A stretch of 64,000 bases of DNA from a bacterium (GTDB taxonomy: Bacteria; UBA10199; 2-02-FULL-44-16; JAAZCA01). Below are positions 10,001-18,376 of this stretch, piece after piece. The first letter of the stretch is position 1. Every line of letters begins with the position of its first letter. A program made the position numbers and the translations under genes. The notes beneath the pieces were generated by a model. That model did not search any database, had not been told where the DNA came from, and worked only from the letters and a program-made list of their open reading frames with translations. The stretch is from positions 124,001 to 188,000 of the forward strand of contig JAJZQH010000001.1 in the NCBI GenBank assembly GCA_021810905.1, read 5' to 3'.

Positions 10001-11256
10001 TCAGGTGCAGTGCCTGCGATACAATCGCTCTCGCCGCCAAACGACTTGTAGTTGCCCGCGCGGCCCACGAGCTGCCACGCCTGGTTGATCGGCACGAGCA
10101 CGAACCTGCTGCCCGTGATCAGGTCCGGGTTTTTGCTCTTGTCGATGATGAAGTCGAAGGTGCCTGTATCAGAGATGATGCCAAAGGCAGGGGTCTTGCC
10201 GACCACGCCCACGAGCTTGTACTCCACGTCCTTGACCATGAAGACGGCAAGCCGATCCACGGACTTCTCTCCGGCGCCGCTGCAGTCCATGGGCTCGAAT
10301 CCTGCCAGACCTTCTGTGTCGCTCTGTTCCTGAATTGAGGAGGAGCGCTTGAAGACGCCGAAGACCTCGTAACGAGTTCCAGCGCCACCGGAGACATCTT
10401 CGATCTTGGTGACAAGTGGAACGATCGGCAGCGTGGATTGCAGGATGCCTTTGCGCCCTGCGAGCGAAATCTCCATGAGGTCCGTACCACTCCCCGTGCT
10501 GAGAAGCGTGAAGTCCGATTCCATTTCAGGCACGGAGAGGAACTCATTGTCCATCCAATCCACAAAACCGTCTTCATCCACCTTGTCGCTCAGATTATCC
10601 ATGTCGCTCTTCTGCGCGATGCGGTTGTTCATGAGGATCGAGTTGACTCCGCTCTCGCCCGAGAGATCGACGATGCCGAATTCGGAACCTGCCTTCACGC
10701 TTGAGTCCGGGAGTACGCGGTTGCCTGTCGCGTCCTTGCCTAAGTAGATGCCGTTTTTGCCGCCCAGCACCTCAACGCCCTGCGCCGTGCCGTCCGCGCC
10801 CATAAAGCAGATGCCGTTGAAATTGTTGCCTGAGGGGCCATTGATCTTGAGATTTCTGATCTTGACGTCGGAGCCGGAAACGTAGATGGCGCAACCGGAT
10901 GCGCCTGAAGGCGCAAACGCATTCATATCCAGGGTATGCCCGTGCCCGTCGATGGTCACGCCGCTCCTAGTGATTACCAGCGTGTCTTTCACCTGGATAT
11001 CAGTCTTGACGTCGATGAGCCTTTGGCACATGCCGTAATTGGGATCGTTTGCGTAAAATGCTGCAAGCGAAAGCGATAGGCCCTCTGGATCCCCTTTGTT
11101 ACCCCAGCGCGGACTCTTGATGATGCAGTGGCTGGGATCCGCTGGGTTCACGCCCACGGGCACGCCCGCGAACGCCTCCGAAGAGATTACGATTGCGAAA
11201 CACATGGCCATCGCAACCGCCGCGATCCTGATCATTCTCCCCGTTATTCTCAACAT
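7024..11256 (-). CDS. Giant secreted thrombospondin type-3 repeat protein with C-terminal sorting tail
   Basis: The 1410-residue surface or exported protein has a signal peptide (residues about 1-30, cleavage near AFAG). A segment at about 45-220 looks like a right-handed beta-helix (short repeated strands with GVTIDGHGHTLDM and NFNGICFMG). A mixed region follows, and then from about residue 450 dozens of calcium-binding aspartate motifs of the DTDGDGLTD type, typical of TSP3 repeats. The C-terminus has Cys-Ser after EG, a 20-residue hydrophobic stretch and a basic end (IRMRK), a tripartite tail like MYXO-CTERM-type sorting signals. Processing at the Cys is inferred. It is probably a Ca-stabilised rigid stalk on the cell surface. 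The second TSP3 protein at 29214 has a matching tail. Confidence 0.85.
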   Translation of the reverse strand: MLRITGRMIRIAAVAMAMCFAIVISSEAFAGVPVGVNPADPSHCIIKSPRWGNKGDPEGLSLSLAAFYANDPNYGMCQRLIDVKTDIQVKDTLVITRSGVTIDGHGHTLDMNAFAPSGASGCAIYVSGSDVKIRNLKINGPSGNNFNGICFMGADGTAQGVEVLGGKNGIYLGKDATGNRVLPDSSVKAGSEFGIVDLSGESGVNSILMNNRIAQKSDMDNLSDKVDEDGFVDWMDNEFLSVPEMESDFTLLSTGSGTDLMEISLAGRKGILQSTLPIVPLVTKIEDVSGGAGTRYEVFGVFKRSSSIQEQSDTEGLAGFEPMDCSGAGEKSVDRLAVFMVKDVEYKLVGVVGKTPAFGIISDTGTFDFIIDKSKNPDLITGSRFVLVPINQAWQLVGRAGNYKSFGGESDCIAGTAPDIEGSGPGGSSSGGEGSMLGFSSEAECNQKYKFAVSAADAKKDSDLDGIPDFLEMRVVKNGSGGWVYDPKRASCSCADTLTCWYMTDTDGDGIPDGKDNYKLKWNDYLNVAAATDVTQPVAAMNTDQNYPAGAADLIPDVKDTDSDKDGIEDGMEDRSRLFRRTDGTSVKAYLYKPGSVNFEVYPKAPGGNEKVDCTSELDTEELKNRGIRWGIYRAGGNAQTYISQPIRYNMFDPTPLPAGTGLYILACINETVASPNAFNGEFEKGMGETDARSPDTDKDCVCDGGDVGCAAIDQDTFSSVIDGKKCLDSHNGTPTRDNPLWMNDHCPLDPQLTNECTPSCIDYETLNYVKIKAPEWLKHDSQNKVVEPLELKDDDDNGVKDLFDQTKAETDADTGISWNRPDWEKVVQACSDIDNDGIPDCVERFDGLCGNSSAQTIYLDPYKADTDGDGLLDGMRKGSKKEDICPFKSPAAGQSDEFTTSGNPNYSCDPNAVYTQGTVQKILSCFLDRDDDGLRDCQEDKDMDGQVDAPVTGMQGIFTSESNFLKVDTDDDGLTDTQEARDGWPYRTNPAKFDTDDDGLWDGQIDENHSNMTVEPEKRDVNVEDRNKDGMFGPSADLSGQGCGPNVIGKDTDPRKADTDGDGLTDKQELANAQQIDQANFKVLISDPAIWGEGGIPAGSNPNAKDSDGDGLMDNQEYNGSVITYYDSNPCMPDSDGDIKLDSAEQFGCQLNPDNNCLGSDVKDSGSGLDSDGDGEPDDAEAKLGTDPLPPNGYDTDKDGVKDGDEDRNHNGTYEPNLGETDAKNPDTDGDGLSDGMEMTYGTDPTNIDSDGDCIPDGPMTIVDRSTGQQIQSSGEDVNGNGHYDEGSETNANSPDTDGDGLPDGWVASSGLGEDLNCSGTRDIAADGHFTETDPRNPDSDMDGIGDYEEMTQGGYFNLSNIDRASTGREGCSIAGTSAGTAPSSIFFLMMGLLAAVKGIAIRMRKTPA

Positions 11257-11328
11257 GGCAACCCTCCTGGATTAATCACTCTCTGTATCGGCCCTGACTG
11301 CCGGCCGGTGAATGTTACTCCTCCTTCA

Positions 11329-12480
11329 TTACGGCAGCTCAAAACCGGCCGGCGCAAGATTACCGCTTGCGGGTTGCTGCACTCGATCCTGCGTCATTGC
11401 CGGAGTCTGCTGGGACTGCTGCGAGGTAGGCGCTGAACTGGAACCCGAGCTTTTTATGCAGGCACCCATCATGATCCTGCCGCCTTCGCACTTCTCCATC
11501 GGCGCCTTTTCCTGGTTGTAGAGAGGCAAGACGCCCATGAGGCCAAGGCCAACTGTAAAGATCGGAAGCGTCCCGACCTGCGTCATGTTACCTAATGTGT
11601 GATCGCGATCCTTGACGTTCGTATAGTCGGCGAAAAGAGAAAGCGCAAAGTTGGTGCTGAACTGGTAAGCGCCCTGGACTCCTATGTTAATGCCGCTGCC
11701 CTTGAATAGATTATCCTCTGTCGTGAATTCATCGGTAGCAGGGTTATAGGCAGTGGCGACCTGATCCCCCTCGCCCGGCCAGTAGAACTTCGTGCCATCG
11801 CCAAATGGGCTGAAGCCTCCGAACGTGGCATAGCCAAAGTGTGCACCCACAAGCCAACCTGGCTTCTCGACGTTGAACTCAAGGCCAACGGTCCACATGT
11901 GCGAATAGCCCTGCGGCCTGCGCATGCCGTTGTTTCCTTCGACCGCCATGTTGTTGTAGAGGCGATAGTCGAGATAGGGCATGAAATGGAGGCGGGTATC
12001 GTCATTGATGCCAGGCGCAAAAGTAACGCCAAATTGCACATCAGCACCAGGTATCCCGACTTCTCCGGAAGATGAATCTGGGATCTCGTTGTCAGTCTTC
12101 AGGGCGCCCTTGCCGAGCGTCAGATGAAGTTTCGGAATAAGGGCAATAAGAAAAGGCGCCTTCTCTCCATGATAGTTATCGCCAACTTCATTAGTGTTCA
12201 CCGCTACACTAACGCCCGGCTTTACCCATGGGCCCTTGCCGGCCTTTACGGCTTCCATATTGTTGTATTCTGTCTGATCGACATCAGCGCCCTTATATAC
12301 GGGGTCGTTCGCGTCATAGGTAGGGTTGGGATTTGTAACGTACTTGTCAATACAGGCCGCCCTTTCCGGGGTCTCTGAATCCCTCTGGAACAAGTCACCG
12401 CAAGCCTTTACGACTGCGTTAAACACCTGTGTACACGTGTCATTGCCACAATCGGAGATCTTGAAACCGGCGGAAATCAT
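11329..12480 (-). CDS. Signal-less Cys-rich protein with beta-barrel-like domain
   Basis: I do not recognise a family. The 383-residue protein starts MISAGFKISDCGNDTC with a good GGGAG ribosome site, and there is no signal peptide. Cysteines occur at 11, 16, 27 and 43 in a helical N-terminal part. From about residue 85 to 335 the sequence alternates polar and hydrophobic residues with many Gly and aromatics (for example GVSVAVNTN, FGVTFAP, VGLEFNV, ALSLFADYTNV), as in outer-membrane beta-barrels. The C-terminal tail is Ser/Gln-rich and low in complexity. It lies between the TSP3 gene and another signal-less barrel-like gene on the same strand. Function unknown. How such a protein would be exported is unclear. 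Confidence 0.75.
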   Translation of the reverse strand: MISAGFKISDCGNDTCTQVFNAVVKACGDLFQRDSETPERAACIDKYVTNPNPTYDANDPVYKGADVDQTEYNNMEAVKAGKGPWVKPGVSVAVNTNEVGDNYHGEKAPFLIALIPKLHLTLGKGALKTDNEIPDSSSGEVGIPGADVQFGVTFAPGINDDTRLHFMPYLDYRLYNNMAVEGNNGMRRPQGYSHMWTVGLEFNVEKPGWLVGAHFGYATFGGFSPFGDGTKFYWPGEGDQVATAYNPATDEFTTEDNLFKGSGINIGVQGAYQFSTNFALSLFADYTNVKDRDHTLGNMTQVGTLPIFTVGLGLMGVLPLYNQEKAPMEKCEGGRIMMGACIKSSGSSSAPTSQQSQQTPAMTQDRVQQPASGNLAPAGFELP

Positions 12481-12501
12481 ATCTTCTCCCTTTCTTCCCC
12501 C

Positions 12502-12520
12502 TACCCTGGTGCACAGGGTA
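12502..12520. promoter_or_regulatory. Inverted repeat upstream of the 12480 gene
   Basis: TACCCTG-GTGCA-CAGGGTA is a perfect 7-bp palindrome with a 5-bp spacer. It sits 22 bp upstream of the start codon at 12480 and could be an operator. The rest of the 12481-12747 gap contains a small GTGCCAGGCAC hairpin near 12650 and an AAATATCACGCAAC motif (minus strand), but no gene. Confidence 0.4.
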
Positions 12521-12747
12521 CTCTACGCCTTTTTCCTCCATACAAATTATCGGAGACCTTTAGAAAAAGTTGCGTGATATTTCTTCGGGAGCGAAGATTT
12601 TTCGAAAATCAGCTTGTAGTGCAGTGGGTTAAGCGAACAGAAAAAAGGTGCCAGGCACGCTGCGATGCGGCAGGGGTAGTGCCTCGGGATGAGACGCAGA
12701 GCTTGAACACTGGCTTGAGAAGTGGCGGAATATTGATATAGATGTCC

Positions 12748-13653
12748 TCACATTCCGTGTGATTCCAGGATTCTATCCCTTCGCTCTCGCGCCTTGCCTT
12801 GAGCAAGGTCAACTAGTTCGGGTATACCAAAGAATAGACCAAGCATGAAGCCTTGAGTTATAAAACGTTGCTCATAGTCTTCTATATATTCGCCTGAAAT
12901 AGTTGTATGTCTTATTGACTTATCCGCCTTGCAGAAAATCATCTGGGCGGCCGCAAGGAGTTTAATGGAACCTGTGAAAAAGGAAATCCCGAGGCCAGCA
13001 TTTACATCTCCACCCAACTTGAAATCTGTGGGTACGCTAACCTCATTTGTCACCTGATAGTCTTCAGTTGTGAGATAAGTCAACCCTCCGCCAAGCAACC
13101 AATGAACGCCAATATTTTGACGTCCTAAGTAAGTACCCCCGTCAATTTGCAGATTAAACTGATATGCCTGCAGAGATCCAAAGTTTTTTTCACTAGTATT
13201 CAGATAAGAATGACGAAGAATGCTGGAAACGACAAGTTCGCTTCTTCCACTCGACAGCACATCATGACCGATATTCAACTGCGTAAAATTACCGTGGTAA
13301 TTTGTTCTAGCACTTTCCAAGTACCTATCCACAGTTAGATATTGATACCCCTCGCCTAAACTGAGTCGAAACCCGCTCCGCGGCTTTCCAAATTCGGGGA
13401 CAGAATCTTGCGGCGAATCAGATTCATCTTGATGAGAAAGAGGCCCCTCATTTGATGGAATTGACCTTGCCGAATCAATACAGCTCTTGAGGTCATGGGT
13501 AATCTCAACATCGCCCTTTGGCGTGGGAAGCGTAAAATCACGTACTCCTCGACTAGATTGATCAAGGCATTCCCTTGCGAGATACTCGCAAGACGATCGA
13601 AGGTTCTCGGCAAGAGAGCTACAGTGTTTTTCGATATTGAACCTGTCTCCCAT
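12748..13653 (-). CDS. Signal-less Cys-rich protein with beta-barrel-like domain
   Basis: Unrecognised 301-residue protein. I choose the start at 13653 (MGDRFNIEKHCSSLAENL) because a strong GGGAGGAGTT lies directly upstream; the frame is open for 29 more codons without a signal peptide. The N-terminal helical part has Cys 11, 22 and 29. From about residue 95 the sequence shows alternating strands rich in Gly and aromatics (GVHWLLGGGLTYLTT, GLGISFFTGSIKLL), like an outer-membrane barrel. The architecture matches the preceding gene although the sequences differ. The N-terminus resembles that of the protein at 30589. Confidence 0.75.
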   Translation of the reverse strand: MGDRFNIEKHCSSLAENLRSSCEYLARECLDQSSRGVRDFTLPTPKGDVEITHDLKSCIDSARSIPSNEGPLSHQDESDSPQDSVPEFGKPRSGFRLSLGEGYQYLTVDRYLESARTNYHGNFTQLNIGHDVLSSGRSELVVSSILRHSYLNTSEKNFGSLQAYQFNLQIDGGTYLGRQNIGVHWLLGGGLTYLTTEDYQVTNEVSVPTDFKLGGDVNAGLGISFFTGSIKLLAAAQMIFCKADKSIRHTTISGEYIEDYEQRFITQGFMLGLFFGIPELVDLAQGKARERRDRILESHGM

Positions 13654-13920
13654 AACTCCTCCCGTCCCTCCCTTGTCGTCGATTTCTAAATAAAGTTGCG
13701 CGGTTTTTTGCATGTTGTTACCGCAACGGTAAAATGTCACCCTGAGTGCAACGCAAGAATGTCACTGAACCGCGTTTGGGAAAACGCTGATGCTGAAGGC
13801 AGTCACTGTTCCGCCGAAGAATCCCGTGGAATCATGGGATTCTTCATTCATGACTATACTCTAGATCGTGAGTAATAATACTCAGGGTATTGAGTAATTT
13901 TTATTAGCGAGGATATCTAT

Positions 13921-13992
13921 ATGTATAACCGCACGTTTTCCCAGACTCTCCTCAAGAGACTCCGCACCGCAGGCTGTTCTACATCTCTATAA
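13921..13992 (+). other. Possible 23-codon gene remnant
   Basis: ATG with a GAGGA site upstream opens a 23-codon frame (MYNRTFSQTLLKRLRTAG and so on) whose end overlaps the thiolase stop. Upstream lie GAGTA-ATAA-TACTC and AATAC-TCAGG-GTATT inverted repeats and AT-rich promoter-like DNA. It may be the N-terminus of a lost gene, possibly an AAA-type ATPase, or a short peptide. The rest of the 13654-13978 gap holds two AATGTCAC direct repeats (about 13734-13771) and a GAATCCC/GGGATTC hairpin near 13822. Confidence 0.3.
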
Positions 13993-15151
13993 TGATGGCA
14001 GTTGCTTCGCCGCCGCCGTTGCATAGCGTGGCTAGCCCACGTTTTGCACCACGGTGCTTCATGGCATAGAGAAGGGTCGTGAGGATTCGCGCTCCGGACG
14101 CGCCGATCGGATGGCCCATGGCAACAGCGCCCCCATTAACGTTCACCTTTGAAGGGTCGATCGAGAGTTCTTTGATGGCCGACATCGTGACCGCAGAGAA
14201 GGCCTCATTGACCTCAAATAGATCTATATCTCCAATAGTTAAATTGGCTTTCTTAAGAAGCGACTTTATGGCGCCGATAGGCGCTGTAGTGAACCATTCA
14301 GGCTCGTGTGAATATGATGAATGGGCAATTATGCGGGCAAGAGGCGCGATCCCGTCTTTTTTTGCCCGCTCCTCGGACATTACCACGAGCGCCGCCGCCC
14401 CGTCTGAAAGCGAACTGGCATTGCCGGCCGTGATAGTCCCATCCTTCTTAAATGATGGCTTTAAGGCGCGCATCTTCTCAAAATCGACCCTTCCAGGCTC
14501 CTCGTCCGTATCGAACATGACCGGGTCGCCCTTCTTGCGGGGCACGGGCACTGTAACGATCTCGTCCTTGAATGCCCCGGATTTAATGGCCTCAATGGCC
14601 TTGCGATAGCTCTGCTCGGCAAAATCGTCCTGCATCTGCCTGGTAAGCCCGTACCTCTCGGCGCAGAGTTCGGCGCAGGAGCCCATGTGCTGATCGGTGA
14701 AGATGTCCCACAGCCCGTCAAGAATCATAGCGTCAACGATCTTGCTGTCGCCGAGCCTGAGCCCGGCGCGTGCGGCTGGCAGGATATACGGTGTGTTGGT
14801 CATGGATTCCATGCCGCCGGCTACCATCACGTCGCGATCCCCGGCCCGAATCAGCTGATCGGCGAGCATTACGGCGACCAGACCCGAGCTGCAGACCTTG
14901 TTGACGGTCAGAACGTCCACGCTCTTGGGGAGGCCGGCGCCAAGGGCGGCCTGCCGCGCCGGAGACTGGCCAAGACCGGCCGGAAGCACGCAACCCATGA
15001 TGACTTGATTCACGCATGCGCCATCAATGCCAGCCCGTTTCACGGCCTCGCGGACCGCAACGGCGCCGAGATCCGTGGACTTGATTGGGGCGAGCCCCCC
15101 CTGAAAACTGGCAAGTGCCGTACGTGCTGCAGAGACGATAACTGATGACAT
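13979..15151 (-). CDS. atoB: Acetyl-CoA C-acetyltransferase (thiolase)
   Basis: Condenses or cleaves acetoacetyl-CoA and acetyl-CoA in fatty-acid, ketone-body or butanoate metabolism. The 390 residues start MSSVIVSAARTALASFQG at 15151 after a GGGGGAACAC ribosome site; the open frame upstream is encoded by an intergenic repeat and is not family-like. Active residues are visible: the nucleophile Cys in NKVCSSG (about residue 87), His in GHPIGASGARI and the C-terminal Cys in CNGGGEA. The start lies 43 bp after the DnaJ gene, with a heptamer array filling the gap. The CoA-transferase pair at 44.5-45.8 kb could act on the same acetoacetyl-CoA pool. Confidence 0.95.
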   Translation of the reverse strand: MSSVIVSAARTALASFQGGLAPIKSTDLGAVAVREAVKRAGIDGACVNQVIMGCVLPAGLGQSPARQAALGAGLPKSVDVLTVNKVCSSGLVAVMLADQLIRAGDRDVMVAGGMESMTNTPYILPAARAGLRLGDSKIVDAMILDGLWDIFTDQHMGSCAELCAERYGLTRQMQDDFAEQSYRKAIEAIKSGAFKDEIVTVPVPRKKGDPVMFDTDEEPGRVDFEKMRALKPSFKKDGTITAGNASSLSDGAAALVVMSEERAKKDGIAPLARIIAHSSYSHEPEWFTTAPIGAIKSLLKKANLTIGDIDLFEVNEAFSAVTMSAIKELSIDPSKVNVNGGAVAMGHPIGASGARILTTLLYAMKHRGAKRGLATLCNGGGEATAIIIEM

Positions 15152-15163
15152 GTGTTCCCCCCT

Positions 15164-15197
15164 GGTTCGTGGATCGTGGTTCGTGATTCGTTGATCA
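15164..15197. repeat. Heptamer array, GTTCGTG/GATCGTG family
   Basis: Units GTTCGTG, GATCGTG, GTTCGTG, ATTCGTT, GATCACG occupy the whole gap between the DnaJ gene and the thiolase gene. On the minus strand the DnaJ stop codon TGA lies inside the array. The same words recur at 25155-25234. Confidence 0.8.
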
Positions 15198-16142
15198 CGT
15201 CTTTGGATCGTACGGATATTCCTCTGCAAGGCGTTCAAATTCTTTTTTTGCATCCGACGACAAATCCTTGGGCGGCACGACATAGACTATGACGTATTGA
15301 TCCCCGCGCTTGCCCTTGCCGCCGAGCTGCGGAGCGCCTTTGCCAGCAAGGCGGAATTTCTGGCCGCCTGGCGAGCCTGCCGGAATCTTCATGCGGGCAT
15401 GTCCTTCCAGAGTGGGCACCTCAACCGTAGCACCAAGGACCGCATCATATATAGTGATTGGAACCTCAGTGTAGACGTCTGTATCCTCGCGCCAGAAGAC
15501 AGGGTCGGGCTTCACGTGAATCCTCAGAAAGAGATCTCCTGAACTCCCACCGCCGAAACCGGGCTGACCCTTACCAGCCACGCGGACCTTTGAGCCGTTA
15601 TCCACGCCGGGTGGGACCCTGACGTTCAGATGCTCCACCTTGTCGCCCCGGCGGATGGAGATCTTGCGCTCGGTGCCGTCGATCGCCTCTTTGAAGTCAA
15701 TATCCACGTCCGCGTACGTATCGTGGCCGTTGACCGGGGCCTCTGGCCCTGCGGCGCGCCTTCCCCCGCCCTGCCTATAGGCGCCCCTGCGCACACCGCC
15801 CATTTCGAAGAGCTCGGAAAAGAGGTCCCCGAGGTCTACGTTGCCGAAGTCGAAACCCGCGCCCTGCTGCGCGCCAGGCTCCCACCGGTATCCACCGTAT
15901 CCGCCCTGTGCCGGTCCCTCGCCGCCGAACTGGAGCATGATATCGTATTTCTTTCGCTGCTCCGGATCGGAGAGAACGTTGTACGCCTCGGAGATGTCCT
16001 TGAATTTCTCCTCTGCGTCTTTTTCACCCTTGTTGACGTCCGGATGATATTTTTTTGCGAGCCTGCGGTAGGCCTTCTTTATCTCGTCATCGGTGGCAGC
16101 GCGCCCCACGCCCAGCACCTTGTAGTAATCTTTCAGATCCAT
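15195..16142 (-). CDS. cbpA: CbpA-type DnaJ co-chaperone
   Basis: The 315-residue Hsp40 has an N-terminal J domain (residues 4-68) with the HPD motif in [11 protein letters not shown] Gly-rich linker follows (about 75-135), and then two C-terminal substrate-binding domains without the CxxCxGxG zinc fingers, so it is the CbpA/class B type and not DnaJ itself. It stimulates DnaK ATPase and delivers clients. The last codon and stop (ACG TGA) lie in the heptamer array that separates it from the thiolase gene. Confidence 0.93.
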   Translation of the reverse strand: MDLKDYYKVLGVGRAATDDEIKKAYRRLAKKYHPDVNKGEKDAEEKFKDISEAYNVLSDPEQRKKYDIMLQFGGEGPAQGGYGGYRWEPGAQQGAGFDFGNVDLGDLFSELFEMGGVRRGAYRQGGGRRAAGPEAPVNGHDTYADVDIDFKEAIDGTERKISIRRGDKVEHLNVRVPPGVDNGSKVRVAGKGQPGFGGGSSGDLFLRIHVKPDPVFWREDTDVYTEVPITIYDAVLGATVEVPTLEGHARMKIPAGSPGGQKFRLAGKGAPQLGGKGKRGDQYVIVYVVPPKDLSSDAKKEFERLAEEYPYDPKT

Positions 16143-16188
16143 GACGCGCGATAATCCGATTCGATCAGCACGATGTCAACGCCAATAA

Positions 16189-16408
16189 CACAACCTGCAA
16201 GCAACGCCGGCAACGCGAGAAACGCAAGCAACGCTGAACAACTCCGTGCTACGAAGTACAGAGCGGCTCCGTGCCACAGAGTACGCGCGGCTCCCGCCCT
16301 CCCGGCGAATGAGTCGACACGGAGTAATAATCAACTCTTAAGGCTAACGGCGGATTCTGAGCCATCGCGTTCCCGTTCATTCGGCGGGAGGGCGAAATCC
16401 GCGCTTGC
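16189..16408. repeat. Composite intergenic repeat with 9-bp units and a large palindrome
   Basis: It begins with imperfect 9-bp units (CAACGCCGG, CAACGCGAG, AAACGCAAG, CAACGCTGA). A palindrome follows, with arms CGCCCTCCCGGCGAATGA (about 16295) and its near-perfect inverse (about 16377). Related copies occur at 50249-50350 (9-mer part plus the CTTAAG segment) and 58863-58892 (30 bp, one mismatch). The gap 16143-16598 holds no convincing gene. Confidence 0.75.
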
Positions 16409-16598
16409 TATGTGCCTCTACGCAATTTGAGTTAAGGCAGAAAATGAGCTGTTTCTCCTCAGGGCCGCCGGGCGATCGGGAACGCATTGGCTCGATATAC
16501 GCTGATATGCGCGTATGAGCTCGATGAACTCCGTGTCGATTCGTCCCGCCGGCCCGGAGGAGGAACAGCGGACTTCATGGCATGGAACAGCGGCGAGC

Positions 16599-17111
16599 TT
16601 AGAGCGAACTGGATAGCTCGCTTGCGCCTTTGGCGGAATTGCCCAGGAGTTTTTCCTTGTCGTAGATGAGCGGAGTGCGGCTGAAAGCGGCGTTTTCATA
16701 GCGGCCCGTGTCCATGCGTATGGCGTCGCACGGGCAGGCCTCGACGCAGAGCCCGCAGAATACGCAGCGCAGTTCGTCGATCACAAAACTCCTCGCGCGC
16801 TTTTCAACTGCCGGATCGGATACTTCCTCGGCCTCGACGGTAATGCAATCAGCGGGACAAGCGGCAACACAGAGCATACATGCGGTGCACCTGATTGAGC
16901 CGTCGGCCCTGCGCATGAGCCTGTGCTCCGCGCGATAGCCAGGCGGGAGGCGCTTCTTCTCCTCTGGATATTCGATCGTGATACGACGATCTATGTGGAT
17001 GAGATTCCTGATAAAGTGACGTGCCGTAGTGGCGAGGCCGCGTATGATCTCCGGGAGATATGATCTCTCCCAAAGCGACATCTTCTCGTTTCTGTCGATC
17101 TGATAGGCCAT
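16599..17111 (-). CDS. nuoI: NADH-quinone oxidoreductase subunit I (NuoI-like ferredoxin)
   Basis: The 170-residue protein carries two 4Fe-4S cluster motifs: CTACMLCVAACP followed by Cys, and CVFCGLCVEACP. The N-terminal GLATTARHFIRNLI region and the GYRAEHRLMRRADG segment are typical of NuoI, which passes electrons through complex I. Met11 is an alternative start. No other nuo gene is nearby, so it is an isolated copy whose partners must lie elsewhere, or it serves another hydrogenase/oxidoreductase-like complex. Confidence 0.9.
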   Translation of the reverse strand: MAYQIDRNEKMSLWERSYLPEIIRGLATTARHFIRNLIHIDRRITIEYPEEKKRLPPGYRAEHRLMRRADGSIRCTACMLCVAACPADCITVEAEEVSDPAVEKRARSFVIDELRCVFCGLCVEACPCDAIRMDTGRYENAAFSRTPLIYDKEKLLGNSAKGASELSSSL

Positions 17112-17139
17112 CAGGCAAAGAAAATACCACAGACCGGTT

Positions 17140-17553
17140 TCAATGCAAGCGGCGGTGTTTTTTCAGATTCTTCTGCAGCTGCACAAGAGAGCGGCGTGCG
17201 GCTGCCGGCTCAGTCACGCAATGCCAGTGCCTCACCTCCGGCTCGCCATACTGCCAGGAGAGGCAGATTTCCTCACCGCCGAACCACGAATAGAAGCGTA
17301 CGATGCCATGATCGGCATCTTCCACTACCACGCCCAGTTCGCCTATCTCGTGCAGACGGCGGAGATATTCCTCTGAGAGGGTGCGCACGCGCTCGTCCGC
17401 GTGAAGAGTCGAGAAATCGGACGATCTCTTTGCGGTGCGGCTCAGGGTATTCACCCTCTCCTGAATACGCGCCAGTTCGGAGAAGAGATATTCGAGGCGA
17501 GGCACAAGTTCGTTCGCCTCGCTGAGATTATAATATGTGCGCAGTTCGTGCAT
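17140..17553 (-). CDS. DUF2203 family protein
   Basis: A 137-residue soluble protein. An N-terminal helical hairpin (YYNLSEANELVPRLEYLFSE, then ARIQERVNTLSR) leads to a C-terminal beta part with VVVEDADHGIVRFYSWFGG and LSWQYGEPEVRHWHC. The spacing of EAN...VP, G-V-V-D and W-x-x-GE...WH fits the DUF2203 family, whose function is unknown. It follows dcd on the same strand across a palindromic repeat and precedes nuoI by 28 bp. Confidence 0.8.
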   Translation of the reverse strand: MHELRTYYNLSEANELVPRLEYLFSELARIQERVNTLSRTAKRSSDFSTLHADERVRTLSEEYLRRLHEIGELGVVVEDADHGIVRFYSWFGGEEICLSWQYGEPEVRHWHCVTEPAAARRSLVQLQKNLKKHRRLH

Positions 17554-17578
17554 AATTCCCTCAAATCCAAGTGCAGCG

Positions 17579-17672
17579 GCTCCTCCCCTTTGTAAGGGGA
17601 GGGTGGGAGGGGTAGACCGCTGATGCAGCCATGATCTACCTCCCCCTGCCCCTCCTTACAAAGGAGGGGTGT
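17579..17672. repeat. Palindromic repeat, CTCCCCTTTGTAAGGGGAG family
   Basis: Two long complementary arms of C-rich and G-rich sequence (about 17581-17617 and 17634-17671), each containing a TTTGTAAGG or CCTTACAAA core. The arms are separated by a short loop. A half copy lies at 19884-19919. It fills the gap between dcd and the DUF2203 gene. Confidence 0.85.
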
Positions 17673-17680
17673 GATGTCCT

Positions 17681-18238
17681 TTATCCGTGTCCTTTTGATA
17701 CAGTTATTTCTTTTTGTGCCTGGTATTTGCCCTTTTTGTCGGCGTAGGAGACTTCACAAATATCCTCGGCGCCCAGGAAGAGTATCTGCCCGATGCCTTC
17801 TCCGGCGTAGATGCGCGCAGGCAGCGGCGTGGCGTTGGAGATGGCGATGGTCGCATGCCCCTCCCACTCCGGCTCGAACGGCGTTACGTGTATCTGAACG
17901 CCGCAGCGCGCATACGTGGACTTGCCGAAGCAGATCGTGATCACGTCGCGGGGGATGCGGAAATACTCCACCGTGCTGCCGAGGACGTAGCTGTTCGGCG
18001 GTATCTCGCATACCTCTCCCGTGAAATCGCGGAAATGAACGTGCGCAAAGTCTTTCGGGTCCATAATGCCCGTGCCTGCAGGTTCGAATATCTTGAACTT
18101 TGTGCCGATGCGAAAGTCGTAGCCGTATGATGCCAGTCCATATGAAATGCCGGTGCGGATCTGTTTCTCCTCAAACGGTTCTATCATCCCGCACTCTCTC
18201 GCCATCGATCTGATCCATCGGTCGGATTTTATCGCCAT
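17681..18238 (-). CDS. dcd: dCTP deaminase
   Basis: Deaminates dCTP to dUTP, feeding dTMP synthesis. The 185 residues show SYGYDFRIG, the nucleotide/active-site loop GKSTYARCG and [17 protein letters not shown], which contains the catalytic glutamate. [10 protein letters not shown] follows near the end. Length is normal for the trimeric enzyme. It is divergent from mtgA. Confidence 0.96.
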   Translation of the reverse strand: MAIKSDRWIRSMARECGMIEPFEEKQIRTGISYGLASYGYDFRIGTKFKIFEPAGTGIMDPKDFAHVHFRDFTGEVCEIPPNSYVLGSTVEYFRIPRDVITICFGKSTYARCGVQIHVTPFEPEWEGHATIAISNATPLPARIYAGEGIGQILFLGAEDICEVSYADKKGKYQAQKEITVSKGHG

Positions 18239-18376
18239 GTTTCCTCCGCGGCCGGAAGGGCCTCAAGGCGCGGCAATATACAGAAGTGTTCTTCCATATC
18301 AAGTCCAATGGAGGACGCCACAAAATACTTGATTATTGACATGACACTGCACATCATCGCGAGCGAGGTGGAGTCG

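Noticed and set aside
16418-16699. 93-codon minus-strand open frame overlapping nuoI
   Set aside because: Overlaps the conserved NuoI C-terminus in another frame, has no ribosome site and no protein-like pattern.
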